The position numbers were made by a program, and so were the translations under genes. Of a stretch of 28,725 bases of DNA, positions 1-8,330 are shown piece after piece. Origin of the DNA: SIG440 sp045587485 (lineage in GTDB: Bacteria; Bacillota; Clostridia; Monoglobales; Monoglobaceae); assembly GCA_045587485.1 (NCBI GenBank), contig JAZNCI010000070.1:1-28725 (forward strand), read 5' to 3'. Under the pieces are notes generated by a model. The model made no database searches and was not told the origin of the DNA. It saw only the letters and a program-made list of their open reading frames with translations. Position 1 is the first letter of the stretch. Every line of letters starts with the position of its first letter.

Positions 1-2
1 AC

Positions 3-140
3 TGCTTGAAACACAGTATTTTGGATGTCGGGCAAGTAAAAAACGCAGATAATCCTGTATGGCTTATCGAGGCTTTTTCCGCAGTACGGCGCCAAAATAC
101 AAAGTTTCAAGTTGGTTTATCCCTATGTGAAGATGCCTAA
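3..140 (+). CDS. C-terminal end of an unidentified ORF (partial, window edge)
   Basis: One plus-strand frame is open from the window edge for 45 codons and ends in TAA. It converges on the minus-strand PqqD-like gene, leaving 17 bases between the two stop codons. The visible residues (including VWLIEAFSAVRRQ) match no family I recognise. The region could equally be non-coding, because a 45-codon open frame is not rare by chance. No start or ribosome binding site can be seen because the upstream part lies outside the window. Confidence 0.25.
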   Translation, partial: CLKHSILDVGQVKNADNPVWLIEAFSAVRRQNTKFQVGLSLCEDA

Positions 141-157
141 AAATCGTTCCTTTTCGT

Positions 158-505
158 TTATCTGAATTTTACAAACCCATAACTATCAAGTATCTGAAAG
201 AATTTTGCAAGTCGTGGATAAAGAGGCTCGGCGGCATCGCCGAATTTTGCCTTTACATCCTCACCAAGAGAGATAATATCTCTCTCGCCATCTGCAAGCT
301 GCCACACAAAGCTGCCGTGTTCATCAAGATGAACATATGTTACAGGTGGCTTTTTGAACAGTTTTTGTGCAATCTTATTGAACATCCCAGTATTGTGAAT
401 GTTTAGTGTTACTTTTCCCTCGTCATCAACTGTCCACTCTATCGACTGACTACGGGCAGGAATTTTTTCAAGATAGTTTTCTGAAATCTTTTCTTTTTTC
501 TTCAT
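158..505 (-). CDS. PqqD-like (RRE-fold) small protein
   Basis: 115-residue soluble protein. The C-terminal half, about residues 55-113, resembles the PqqD family: a 'HLDEHGSFVWQLADG' segment (small winged-helix start, conserved hydrophobic-W-x-L-x-D-G) followed by two helices and a final 'SYGFVKF'. In known systems PqqD-type domains bind peptide precursors of RiPP pathways or act as recognition domains in other proteins. The N-terminal half is lysine-rich and not recognised. The ATG lies one base after the stop codon of the OPT transporter gene, so the two are almost certainly co-transcribed and translationally coupled. No radical SAM enzyme or precursor peptide is visible, so a RiPP role is only a possibility. 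The fold assignment is by eye. Confidence 0.7.
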   Translation of the reverse strand: MKKKEKISENYLEKIPARSQSIEWTVDDEGKVTLNIHNTGMFNKIAQKLFKKPPVTYVHLDEHGSFVWQLADGERDIISLGEDVKAKFGDAAEPLYPRLAKFFQILDSYGFVKFR

Positions 506-506
506 A

Positions 507-2417
507 TTATTTTACGCTGCGCTTTTTCCAAACCGAGAATTTAAGTACCGAAAGAACAACCAGCGCAAATACCGCAAGGCTTGCAACATTTGAAACAGAT
601 ACAGGAAGATTTAAAATCCGTGAAATATCCAAAATCTTATCAATTCCAAATACAGCAAGAAGTGCAAGCAAAATTCCCACAATTCCTTCACCTGCAATCA
701 TACCCGAGCAGAAGAGAATACCGTCGCTGATTATAGCAGTCTTTTCTTCTTCTGATTTTTTGAGTCTGTCAAGAACAAGACGCACCAGACCGCCAACCAT
801 AATGCAGGCATTGAGATGCACAGGGAGATATACACCAATTGCAAAAGGCAGTACGGGAATACCCACAACCTCGACAACAAATGCAATAAACACGCCCACA
901 AGAACCAGACCCCAGGGAAGATTTGCATCCATAACACCCTCGATAATCATTTTCATAAGTGTTGCCTGAGGAGCAGCAAGCTCGTCCGAGCCAAAGCCCC
1001 ATGCACTGTCAAGAAGATAAAGTGTTCCGCCAATGGCAAACGCAGCAGCCACAACACCTATAATTTCACCAATCTGCTGTTTTTTAGGCGTAGCACCAAG
1101 GAGATATCCTGTCTTTAAATCCTGAGATGTATCGCCCGAAATTGCCGCAACAATACATATAATAGAGCCAATTGCTATTGCCGCACGCATACCGTGAGCA
1201 CCGCCGTCACCCGTCAGCTTGAGTATCAGAGTTGCAATAAGAAGAGTTGCAATCGCCATACCCGACACGGGATTGTTGCTGCTTCCTACCAATCCAACCA
1301 TACGTGACGAAACTGTGGCAAAGAAAAACCCAAATACAACTATAACAACTGCACCAATCAATGTTACAGGAATTGCAGGAACAAGCCATACAAGAAGAGT
1401 CAGTACAGCAATTGCAATAAGAACTGTCTTCATACTGATATCCTGTGCAGTACGCTCGCTTGATACAGCCACAGAGCCCTTCATACCCTTCATTGCACCA
1501 ACAAACGTATTAACAATCAAAGGCAGCGATTTGATAAGGCTGATAATACCGCCTGCTGCCAAAGCGCCTGCTCCGATATAACGAATATACGAGCTCCATA
1601 TACCACTTGGTCCGTTTGCCTCAAAGATAGCGCCGATTGTTTCTGTTCCGGGATAGAGAACGATATCTCTGCCAAAAAGTACAATCATAGGTATAAGAAC
1701 AAGCCAGCTGAGCACACCGCCTGCAAACATATATGAAGAAATTCTGGGACCACAGATGTAACCAACGCTCATTACCGCAGGATAAATCTGTGTTCCGATT
1801 TCTCCTGCATAGCCTTTTACTCTCAAACCTATCTCGCCGGGCACAGCTTTAAGACCATCAATAATAAACTTAAAAACTGCGGCAAAGCCCATACCTGCAA
1901 ATACAGTAGATGCATTCGCACCGCCCTTTTCGCCTGCCAGAAGAACCTCTGCACAGGCTGTACCCTCGGGATATGGCAACACGCCGTGTTCTTTTACAAT
2001 AAGTGCATTACGAAGGGGCACCATAAAGAATACACCCAACAATCCACCAAGAAGGGCAATCAAAGTAATTTCAACCAGACCAGGCTTTTTCATTGTTCCT
2101 TCAGCTGCCCACAAAAAGAGTGCCGGAAGTGTGAATATTGCACCGGCAGCAACCGATTCACCTGCAGAACCAATTGTTTGCACAACATTACTCTCCAGAA
2201 TTGAATTCTTTCGCATAATAACACGAATTACGCCCATAGCAATAACAGCAGCCGGAATCGATGCCGAAACTGTCATGCCAACACGGAGTCCCAGATATGC
2301 GTTTGCAGCACCAAACACAACCGCAAGCAAGATACCCATAATAATTGATGTAAGTGTCAACTCAGGTGTGACCTTGTCTGCGGAAACGTAAGGCTTGAAG
2401 TTGTTTTTGTTTTCCAT
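507..2417 (-). CDS. OPT family oligopeptide/metal-chelate transporter
   Basis: A 636-residue polytopic membrane protein with the many hydrophobic segments and G-rich loops of the OPT superfamily, whose members import small peptides or metal-siderophore complexes using the proton gradient. Recognisable parts are the N-terminal 'ELTLTSIIMGILLAVVFG' segment, the 'VLPYPEGTACAEVL' loop near residue 150, the 'ISGDTSQDLKTGYLLGA' segment and the 'PVLPFAIGVYLPVHLN' motif near the C-terminus; this pattern is typical of bacterial OPT proteins. The start at 2417 is chosen because AGGAG sits 7 bases upstream; the frame extends 9 codons further without a ribosome binding site. A promoter lies at 2471-2499, and the PqqD-like gene follows at once. 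The substrate cannot be told from sequence. Confidence 0.92.
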   Translation of the reverse strand: MENKNNFKPYVSADKVTPELTLTSIIMGILLAVVFGAANAYLGLRVGMTVSASIPAAVIAMGVIRVIMRKNSILESNVVQTIGSAGESVAAGAIFTLPALFLWAAEGTMKKPGLVEITLIALLGGLLGVFFMVPLRNALIVKEHGVLPYPEGTACAEVLLAGEKGGANASTVFAGMGFAAVFKFIIDGLKAVPGEIGLRVKGYAGEIGTQIYPAVMSVGYICGPRISSYMFAGGVLSWLVLIPMIVLFGRDIVLYPGTETIGAIFEANGPSGIWSSYIRYIGAGALAAGGIISLIKSLPLIVNTFVGAMKGMKGSVAVSSERTAQDISMKTVLIAIAVLTLLVWLVPAIPVTLIGAVVIVVFGFFFATVSSRMVGLVGSSNNPVSGMAIATLLIATLILKLTGDGGAHGMRAAIAIGSIICIVAAISGDTSQDLKTGYLLGATPKKQQIGEIIGVVAAAFAIGGTLYLLDSAWGFGSDELAAPQATLMKMIIEGVMDANLPWGLVLVGVFIAFVVEVVGIPVLPFAIGVYLPVHLNACIMVGGLVRLVLDRLKKSEEEKTAIISDGILFCSGMIAGEGIVGILLALLAVFGIDKILDISRILNLPVSVSNVASLAVFALVVLSVLKFSVWKKRSVK

Positions 2418-2470
2418 TATCTTTCTCCTATCTTTTAACCGCAATATCTGCGGAGTTTTTCAACCATTAA

Positions 2471-2499
2471 ATTCTAACATATAATACACTAAAAATCAA
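2471..2499 (-). promoter_or_regulatory. Predicted sigma-A promoter of the OPT transporter gene
   Basis: On the minus strand, -35 TTGATT (2494-2499) and -10 TAGAAT (2471-2476) are separated by 17 bp, about 55 bases upstream of the OPT start codon. It lies directly downstream of the terminator of the preceding gene, which supports an independent OPT-PqqD transcription unit. Confidence 0.6.
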
Positions 2500-2518
2500 G
2501 CAAAAACTGCAACATTGT

Positions 2519-2558
2519 TAAAAATCTCACAAATTTATTTTTGGTTTGTGAGATTTTT
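2519..2558 (-). terminator. Rho-independent terminator overlapping the 3' end of the RNase M5-like gene
   Basis: AAAATCTCACAAA and TTTGTGAGATTTTT form a perfect stem of about 13 bp with a short loop. The distal arm ends in a T-run on the minus strand. The proximal arm includes the last codons of the upstream gene, so coding and terminator sequence overlap. Confidence 0.75.
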
Positions 2559-3164
2559 AATAGTATTAACTTTTTTGTCTATTTTATCTGCCACAGTACG
2601 ATATTCCTCATAGGAAAACGCTGTATTAAGCACATCTATAAGTGCGTTTGCAGAAATCCTTGCAGGAAGTCCTAATTCTTTTGCAAGGCTAATTCGTCTT
2701 TGCAGGCTGTCCTCCCTGCCACTGAAACCATCAGCATAAAAAACTGCTTTGGTTATGATTTCTTCAGGCCTTCGTTGTTTTGGCTCGACAACCTCGGTAA
2801 CACTTTGAAGGATTTCGTAAAGTAGTTCCTCGGTCATACCTTCAACACCCAAAATACCTTCTTTGCCTGCTGTTTGCTTGCGGCGTTCCTTACCCCTGAC
2901 CGACGGGATATATGCGTGCTTCACAGTACCCCGACTGCCAACACATTGTTTGATGTAATTGCGTATACGAAATCCTGCACTGTCAGAGTCTGTAAGGATA
3001 ATTATACCTGTTTTTTCCGCCATACGGCGTATGGAATTAATTATATTTTTGTTGGTGTAAAGGCTAAATCCACCAGTGCATATTATTGGAGCATCTGTAA
3101 CCTTTTTAAGCTGTTCTTTGTCAAATTTGCCTTCAACAATGATTGTTTCTTTAATGTGTAGCAT
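2535..3164 (-). CDS. rnmV: Toprim-domain protein, ribonuclease M5-like
   Basis: 209 residues. An N-terminal Toprim domain (about residues 5-100) has the expected acidic residues: E11 in 'IIVEGKFD' and D59/D61 in 'LTDSDSAG'. A second region carries 'KRR'-type basic stretches and resembles the DUF4093 C-terminal domain found in RNase M5 and its relatives. RNase M5 performs the last step of 5S rRNA maturation in low-GC Gram-positives by cutting both sides of the precursor stem. The protein is slightly longer than the roughly 180-190 residue Bacillus enzyme. A GGTGAGG ribosome binding site supports the ATG. The gene sits between two terminators, so it is probably transcribed separately or as read-through from nadE. 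In Bacillus rnmV is next to ksgA, which is not seen here, so an RNase M5 paralogue is possible. Confidence 0.78.
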   Translation of the reverse strand: MLHIKETIIVEGKFDKEQLKKVTDAPIICTGGFSLYTNKNIINSIRRMAEKTGIIILTDSDSAGFRIRNYIKQCVGSRGTVKHAYIPSVRGKERRKQTAGKEGILGVEGMTEELLYEILQSVTEVVEPKQRRPEEIITKAVFYADGFSGREDSLQRRISLAKELGLPARISANALIDVLNTAFSYEEYRTVADKIDKKVNTIKNLTNQK

Positions 3165-3178
3165 TTATCCTCACCTAT

Positions 3179-3203
3179 GAAAAAGGGCGGAAATCCTCCG
3201 CCC
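3179..3203 (-). terminator. Rho-independent terminator after nadE
   Basis: On the minus strand a 7-bp GC-rich stem GGGCGGA/TCCGCCC with a 5-base loop is followed by TTTTT. It lies 6 bases after the nadE stop codon and 15 bases before the next start codon, in the gap to the RNase M5-like gene. Confidence 0.8.
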
Positions 3204-3209
3204 GATATA

Positions 3210-5087
3210 TTAATCTTCAAAAACCGCATCGGAAGGCATTATCCAATCACCTCTTGGTGAAAGAGAAATTGTTCCCACCTTGGGACCATCGGGCACGGCC
3301 GAACGTTTAAACTGATTATTGAAAAATCTCTTATAAAACAAATTGTGCCATTTTTCAATAGTTTCCTTTGTATACACGCCCTCAAATGCCGCCTCGGCTA
3401 GTCTTTGGATTTTGTTTTTGCTGAAACCGAACCTTACATAATTATAAATTACGAAATCGTGAATTTCATAAGGACCCACAATATCCTCGGTCTTCTGCTT
3501 AATTGCACCTTCATCAGGAGGCAGAAGTTCGGGACTGACAGGGGTGTCAAGAACGTCATAAAGTATATCCTTTAACGCCCCTCCTTCGGTATCCGCAATA
3601 TATTTAACCAAAGAGCGCATCAGGGTTTTAGGAACAGATGCATTTACCCCATACATAGACATATGGTCGCCGTTGTAGGTAGCAAAGCCCAGAGCAAGCT
3701 CTGATAAGTCTCCCGTACCCACAACAATTCCGCCTGTCTTGTTTGAAATATCCATAAGAACCTGAGTTCTCTCCCTCGCTTGAGCATTTTCATATGTCAC
3801 ATCGTGCTCATCAATTGATGCACCAATATCCTCCAGATGCTGAGTTACAGACTTTGCAATCGGCACCTCACGCAAGGTTACACCCATAGCATCTGCAAGT
3901 TTTTTTGAGTTCTTGTATGTCCTGTCTGTCGTACCAAAGCAAGGCATTGTTACCGCAATAATGCCCTTGCGGTCAAAACCCAGAGTGTCAAAGGTTTTTG
4001 CCGCCACAAGCAATGCCAATGTACTGTCAAGACCGCCCGAAATACCCAATGTCACAGTTTTTATTCCAATATGTTTAATTCGTTTACGAAGACCTGCGCA
4101 TTGCATATTAATAATGCTTTCGCAGCGTTCTGCAAGACGCGCATCATTCTTTGGAACAAAAGGATGCGGATTTACATTCTCGGGCTTTGTTTCCTTTATC
4201 TCTATATCAAAATAAATTTTTTTATATTCTTCATCGTGTTCAGACATAAATGTAGACATTTTTCGACGCATAAGACTTGTTTTTTCGAGGTCAAGCACAC
4301 CATATATTATGCCGTTTTCAAACAATTTTGCCTCGGCAAGCTTTCTGCCACATTCATAAATCATATTATTGCCGCCAAAGACCAAATCTGTTGTGGACTC
4401 GCCCTCGCCCGCATCAGCATATATATATGCCGTCATTGTTCTCAGCGAAAGTGATGACAGATGGGTTTTGCGAAATGTTGATTTTCCCGCTGTTTCACTG
4501 CTCGCAGATAAATTAAGTATTATATTTGCCCCATTCAAAGCATGATGCATTGATGGCGAAATCGCCACCCACATATCCTCGCAAATTTCGCACGAGATAC
4601 GCAGATTATCCATTCCCTTTGCACAGAAAATCAGTTTTGTGCCACAGGGAACTTCCTCACCGTTGAATTCCACCATAGTAGTCTTTGATGGTTTAGCAAA
4701 ATATCTGGTTTCGTGGTGTTCGCCATAATCAGGAAGATTTGTCTTTGGAACAAAACCCAAAACCTTGCCGCCTTTGCAAACCGCCGCCACATTGTATATC
4801 CTGTCGTCAATCAGAATGGGCAGACCAACCGCAAAGATGATATCAAGCTTTTTAGTAGCCTTTAAAATTTCGCCCAATGCGGATACAGCACGATTTACCG
4901 TTGTACTTTGAAAAACCAAATCACCGATTGTATAGCCGGTTATGCAAAGCTCGGGGAACACAACAATTTTAGCGCCATTTGATGCCGCTTCTTTTATCTG
5001 TTTTATTATATTTTCGCTGTTTTTCTTTGTGCTGTTTACGGTAATTTCAGGTGTTGCAGCAGCAACCTTGATAAATCCGTCTTTCAT
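3210..5087 (-). CDS. nadE: Glutamine-dependent NAD(+) synthetase
   Basis: Converts deamido-NAD to NAD using glutamine as ammonia donor and ATP, the last step of NAD synthesis in the cytosol. The 625-residue length fits the two-domain form. The N-terminal nitrilase-like glutaminase domain shows the catalytic triad: E46 in 'FPELCITGY', K115 in 'VPKTNLPDYGEHHETRYF' and C169 in 'CEICEDMW'. The C-terminal synthetase domain has the PP-loop 'GISGGLDSTLALLV' near residue 350 and 'VGTGDLSELALGF'. The start is placed at the ATG at 5087, giving the family-like N-terminus 'MKDGFIKVAAATP'. An in-frame ATG 12 bases upstream would add MEIN, but those codons belong to the repeat element at 5085-5270. A terminator follows the gene. 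nadD, an earlier step of the same pathway, lies in the same gene cluster. Confidence 0.95.
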   Translation of the reverse strand: MKDGFIKVAAATPEITVNSTKKNSENIIKQIKEAASNGAKIVVFPELCITGYTIGDLVFQSTTVNRAVSALGEILKATKKLDIIFAVGLPILIDDRIYNVAAVCKGGKVLGFVPKTNLPDYGEHHETRYFAKPSKTTMVEFNGEEVPCGTKLIFCAKGMDNLRISCEICEDMWVAISPSMHHALNGANIILNLSASSETAGKSTFRKTHLSSLSLRTMTAYIYADAGEGESTTDLVFGGNNMIYECGRKLAEAKLFENGIIYGVLDLEKTSLMRRKMSTFMSEHDEEYKKIYFDIEIKETKPENVNPHPFVPKNDARLAERCESIINMQCAGLRKRIKHIGIKTVTLGISGGLDSTLALLVAAKTFDTLGFDRKGIIAVTMPCFGTTDRTYKNSKKLADAMGVTLREVPIAKSVTQHLEDIGASIDEHDVTYENAQARERTQVLMDISNKTGGIVVGTGDLSELALGFATYNGDHMSMYGVNASVPKTLMRSLVKYIADTEGGALKDILYDVLDTPVSPELLPPDEGAIKQKTEDIVGPYEIHDFVIYNYVRFGFSKNKIQRLAEAAFEGVYTKETIEKWHNLFYKRFFNNQFKRSAVPDGPKVGTISLSPRGDWIMPSDAVFED

Positions 5088-5270
5088 ATTAATTTCCATA
5101 GCCTTTCTGCCTACAAATAGTAACTAAAAATACACACGCATCTTATTGCGGGCAGATAAGGCGTGTAGTGGAAATTACGCACATCGCCATTTCGTGCCGT
5201 ATGGGCACGAAAGCTTTGGAGGTGCAATAAATTCCGCCGGAGGCTTAACGGGATTTTTCACGTTAAGCCC
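5085..5270 (-). repeat. Structured repeat element, copy A (upstream of nadE)
   Basis: This copy fills the gap between the HD-protein gene and nadE and reads in the nadE direction. In that direction it contains three hairpins. Hairpin 1 is GGCTTAACG/CGTTAAGCC (5242-5250 with 5261-5269). Hairpin 2 has a GCAC/GTGC base and a TTTCGTGCC/GGCACGAAA top. Hairpin 3 has a TAATTTCCA/TGGAAATTA base, GCCTT/AAGGC, then CTGCCCGCA against TGTAGGCAG with one mismatch. The 3' end 'CTATGGAAATTAATATG' supplies the nadE start codon. It shares long identical blocks with copies B and C. The element family is not known to me; it may be a MITE-like repeat or a cis-acting RNA. Confidence 0.85.
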
Positions 5271-5304
5271 ACCTTCGAGATTTAATCCTTAATTTATAGG
5301 AATT

Positions 5305-5889
5305 TTATTCCTTACCTTCAAGGAAATATGTGGCCTCCATATCAGCCGTTGACAAGGCAAATGCCAAAGGAAACATTTCAAAAGCGGTGCCAACGTTCCT
5401 TGGCTCCTCGGTGCCCGAAAAGCCCATATGATATCTTATGGCAAATGCCTCTTCCCTTGTCAGACGCATAAACCCCGATATAATATATACCGACTTTTCG
5501 CCGTGACCATAGGGAAGCTTATCATCAATTTCGTATGTCGGAACCTTTTGCCAAACGCCGTTGTCGTCCTTCACATTGCGAAAGCCCGGCTTGTAAAAGT
5601 TCATTTTGCAAAGGTCATGAAGAAGAGCAACTATTGCGATTGTTTCATCACTTGACTCAAGCCCATAAAGCTCTTTTACTCGTTCTCTGTCCATATAGTC
5701 ACGCAAACACTCATAAACATTCAGACTGTGCTCCACAAGCCCACCCTCATATGCACCATGAAAGCGTGTGCTTGCAGGTGCAGTAAAGAAATCGCTTGAT
5801 TGTGACATAAGATGAGCAAGGAGCTTTTCAGCTCCCTCTCGTTTGATATATCTCTGATATATTTCGATGAATTCCTGTTTTGCACTCAT
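5305..5889 (-). CDS. HD-domain phosphohydrolase (YhaM-like HD region)
   Basis: 194-residue soluble protein with an HD metal-dependent phosphohydrolase fold. 'GGLVEHSLNVYECLRDYM' supplies the first histidine, 'VALLHDLCKMNFY' the HD pair, and 'YGHGEKSVYIISGFM' plus 'AIRYHMGF' further metal-ligand candidates. The arrangement resembles the HD domain at the C-terminus of YhaM/CBF1-type 3'-5' exoribonucleases, but no N-terminal OB-fold is present, so the substrate is unknown. The ATG starts 2 bases after the leuS stop codon, so it is the next gene of the nadD-yqeK-LCP-rsfS-leuS run. The repeat element before nadE begins about 35 bases downstream. Confidence 0.8.
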   Translation of the reverse strand: MSAKQEFIEIYQRYIKREGAEKLLAHLMSQSSDFFTAPASTRFHGAYEGGLVEHSLNVYECLRDYMDRERVKELYGLESSDETIAIVALLHDLCKMNFYKPGFRNVKDDNGVWQKVPTYEIDDKLPYGHGEKSVYIISGFMRLTREEAFAIRYHMGFSGTEEPRNVGTAFEMFPLAFALSTADMEATYFLEGKE

Positions 5890-5891
5890 AG

Positions 5892-8306
5892 CTATTTCAC
5901 CACGATATTAATAAGTTTTTTAGGAACAGCAATAACCTTGACAACCTGCTTGCCCTCGGTCAGTTCTTTAATTCTGTCATTTTCAAGTGCAACCTCCTGC
6001 ATTTGCTGAGGGGTAAGGTCTGCTGAAATCATCATTTTGTCACGGATTTTGCCGTTAATCTGAACAACAACTTCGATTTCATCATCAACAGTTTTTGCTT
6101 CGTCATATTCGGGCCACTTGGTGTCGGACAACGCACCCTCAAACCCTGCAACCTTCCACAGTTCTTCTGTGATGTGAGGTGCAACCGGGTTAAGCAATGT
6201 AATAAATGTCTTAAATTCAGCCTTGTTAATCTTTTCAACCTTCATTACATCATTGATAAATGACATAAGTGCTGCAATACCGGTGTTGAATTTCATTCTG
6301 TCATAGTCATCTGTTACCTTTTTGATTGTCTTGTGGAGTGCAGTTTCAAGTTCTTTTGAATAGCTATCACCATCAACAAGAATGTTCTGCAGGTTCCAAA
6401 CTCTTTCAAGGAACTTATAACAACCCTTAACGCCGTTCATCGACCAGGGCGTAGCCTGATCAAAAGCACCGATAAACATTTCATAGGTTCTGAACGTGTC
6501 AGCACCATAATCATTAACAACATCATCAGGGTTAATTACATTGCCCCTTGATTTAGACATCTTCTCGCCGTTTTCGCCCAAAATCATACCGTGTGAGGTT
6601 CTCTTCTGATAAGGTTCTTTTGTAGGAACAACACCAATATCATAAAGGAACTTGTGCCAGAATCTTGAGTACAGAAGGTGAAGAGTTGTGTGCTCCATAC
6701 CACCGTTGTACCAGTCGATAGGAAGCCAGTATTTAAGTTCTTCCATTCCTGCAAGAAAGTCCGAATTTTTGGGGTCAATATATCTTAAGAAATACCATGA
6801 TGAACCAGCCCACTGAGGCATAGTATCGGTCTCACGCTCTGCCTTGCCGCCGCACTTGGGACAGGTTGTATCAACCCAGTCTCTTATCTTAATCAGCGGC
6901 GATTCGCCCGATTCGCCCGGTTCAAAGTTCTTTGTGTCGGGGAGCTGCAAGGGCAGTTCACTCTCAGGTAGTGCCACCCATCCACACTTTGGACAGTTAA
7001 CCAACGGAATAGGTTCACCCCAGTAACGCTGACGTGAGAATACCCAGTCACGAAGTTTGAAATTAACCTTTCGTTTGCCAATACCCTCTTTTTCAAGGAA
7101 ATCAATAATTGCCTTTTTTGCATCCTCAACCTGCATACCGGTCAGAAATCCTGAATTCACCATTACACCTGTTTCAACATCGGTAAAGGCTTCCTTCTGT
7201 ACATCCTCACCGCCTGCAACAACCTCAATGATGGGCATATCAAACTTCTTTGCAAATTCCCAGTCACGGGTACCGTGTGCAGGAACCGCCATAATTGCGC
7301 CTGTTCCGTATGTAACAAGCACATAGTCAGAAATCCAGATGGGAATTTCGGCATTGTTCACGGGGTCAATTGCGGTTAAGCCTTTCAGCATAACACCAGT
7401 TTTGTTCTTGTCAAGCTCGGCTCTTTCAAAGTCACTTTTTTTAGCGGCTTCTGCCTTGTAAGCCTCAACCTCGGCATAGTTTTCTAGTCTATCCTTATAT
7501 TTTTCAACATAGGGATGCTCGGGTGCAAGTACCATATATGTAGCACCAAAAAGAGTATCGGGACGTGTTGTATAAACACGGATTTTATCGTCGGTGCCCT
7601 TGATTTTAAAGTCTACCTCTGCACCCTCGCTGCGACCAATCCAGTTTGTCTGCTGAACCTTTACACGTTCAATATAATCAAGCCCGTCAAGGTCGTCGAT
7701 AAGGCGCTGTGCATACTCGGTAATCTTGAGCATCCACTGGCTCTTTTCCTTTTGTACAACCTCGCTGCCGCAACGTTCACAAACGCCGTTTACAACTTCC
7801 TCGTTTGCAAGACCAACCTTACAACCTGTACAGAAGTTAATGGGCATCTTTGTCTTATACGCAAGGCCCTTTTCAAAAAGCTTAAGAAAAATCCACTGTG
7901 TCCATTTGTAGTAACTCGGGTCGGTGGTATTTATTTCTCTTGACCAGTCAAATCCAAAGCCCAGCATTTTGAGCTGTCTTTTGAAGTTTTCAACATTCTT
8001 TTCTGTAACAAGTGCAGGATGAATGTTATTTTTGATAGCGAAGTTCTCGGTGGGCAGACCAAATGCGTCCCAACCCATAGGGAACAAAACATTATAACCC
8101 TCTAATCTCTTTTTTCGGGTAATAATGTCTATTGCTGTATATCCTCTTGGATGTCCCACATGAAGACCGTGTCCTGACGGATAAGGAAACTCCACAAGCC
8201 CGTAAAATTTGGGCTTTGACTTGTCCTCATTTGATGCTTCAAAAGTCTTGTTTTCGTCCCAATACTTTTGCCATTTTTCTTCAATTGCTTTGAAATCGTA
8301 TCCCAT
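5892..8306 (-). CDS. leuS: Leucyl-tRNA synthetase
   Basis: Charges tRNA-Leu with leucine in the cytosol. The 804 residues match the bacterial LeuS length. Class I signature motifs are present: 'HVGH' at residues 49-52 within 'YPSGHGLHVGHPRGY', and 'GEKMSKSRGN' near residue 570. The CP1 editing domain shows 'TTRPDTLFGATYMVLAPEHP' and 'GTGAIMAVPAHGTRDWEFA'. Cysteine pairs 'CTGC', 'CERC', 'CPKC' and 'CPKCGG' suggest zinc-binding insertions. The anticodon-binding and C-terminal domains follow, ending 'INGKIRDKMMISADL'. The ribosome binding site AAAGGA precedes the ATG. It lies 24 bases downstream of rsfS and directly before the HD-domain gene. No T-box leader is visible in that short gap. Confidence 0.97.
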   Translation of the reverse strand: MGYDFKAIEEKWQKYWDENKTFEASNEDKSKPKFYGLVEFPYPSGHGLHVGHPRGYTAIDIITRKKRLEGYNVLFPMGWDAFGLPTENFAIKNNIHPALVTEKNVENFKRQLKMLGFGFDWSREINTTDPSYYKWTQWIFLKLFEKGLAYKTKMPINFCTGCKVGLANEEVVNGVCERCGSEVVQKEKSQWMLKITEYAQRLIDDLDGLDYIERVKVQQTNWIGRSEGAEVDFKIKGTDDKIRVYTTRPDTLFGATYMVLAPEHPYVEKYKDRLENYAEVEAYKAEAAKKSDFERAELDKNKTGVMLKGLTAIDPVNNAEIPIWISDYVLVTYGTGAIMAVPAHGTRDWEFAKKFDMPIIEVVAGGEDVQKEAFTDVETGVMVNSGFLTGMQVEDAKKAIIDFLEKEGIGKRKVNFKLRDWVFSRQRYWGEPIPLVNCPKCGWVALPESELPLQLPDTKNFEPGESGESPLIKIRDWVDTTCPKCGGKAERETDTMPQWAGSSWYFLRYIDPKNSDFLAGMEELKYWLPIDWYNGGMEHTTLHLLYSRFWHKFLYDIGVVPTKEPYQKRTSHGMILGENGEKMSKSRGNVINPDDVVNDYGADTFRTYEMFIGAFDQATPWSMNGVKGCYKFLERVWNLQNILVDGDSYSKELETALHKTIKKVTDDYDRMKFNTGIAALMSFINDVMKVEKINKAEFKTFITLLNPVAPHITEELWKVAGFEGALSDTKWPEYDEAKTVDDEIEVVVQINGKIRDKMMISADLTPQQMQEVALENDRIKELTEGKQVVKVIAVPKKLINIVVK

Positions 8307-8330
8307 TTATACTCAATCCTTTCGGTTTTA

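Noticed and set aside
406..969. Plus-strand ORF of 187 codons antisense to the OPT transporter and PqqD-like genes
   Set aside because: It lies opposite clear genes, is low-complexity (rich in Thr, Ser, Ile, Arg) as expected from the complement of hydrophobic codons, and has no family similarity.
5088..5099. Upstream in-frame starts giving MEIN-extended NadE (and likewise for RsfS and McsB)
   Set aside because: The extra codons lie inside the repeat element, have ribosome-binding-like AAAGG only 2 bases away, and the shorter proteins begin like their families.
8307..8330. T-box or other leader before leuS
   Set aside because: The rsfS-leuS gap is only 24 bases and holds just the ribosome binding site.
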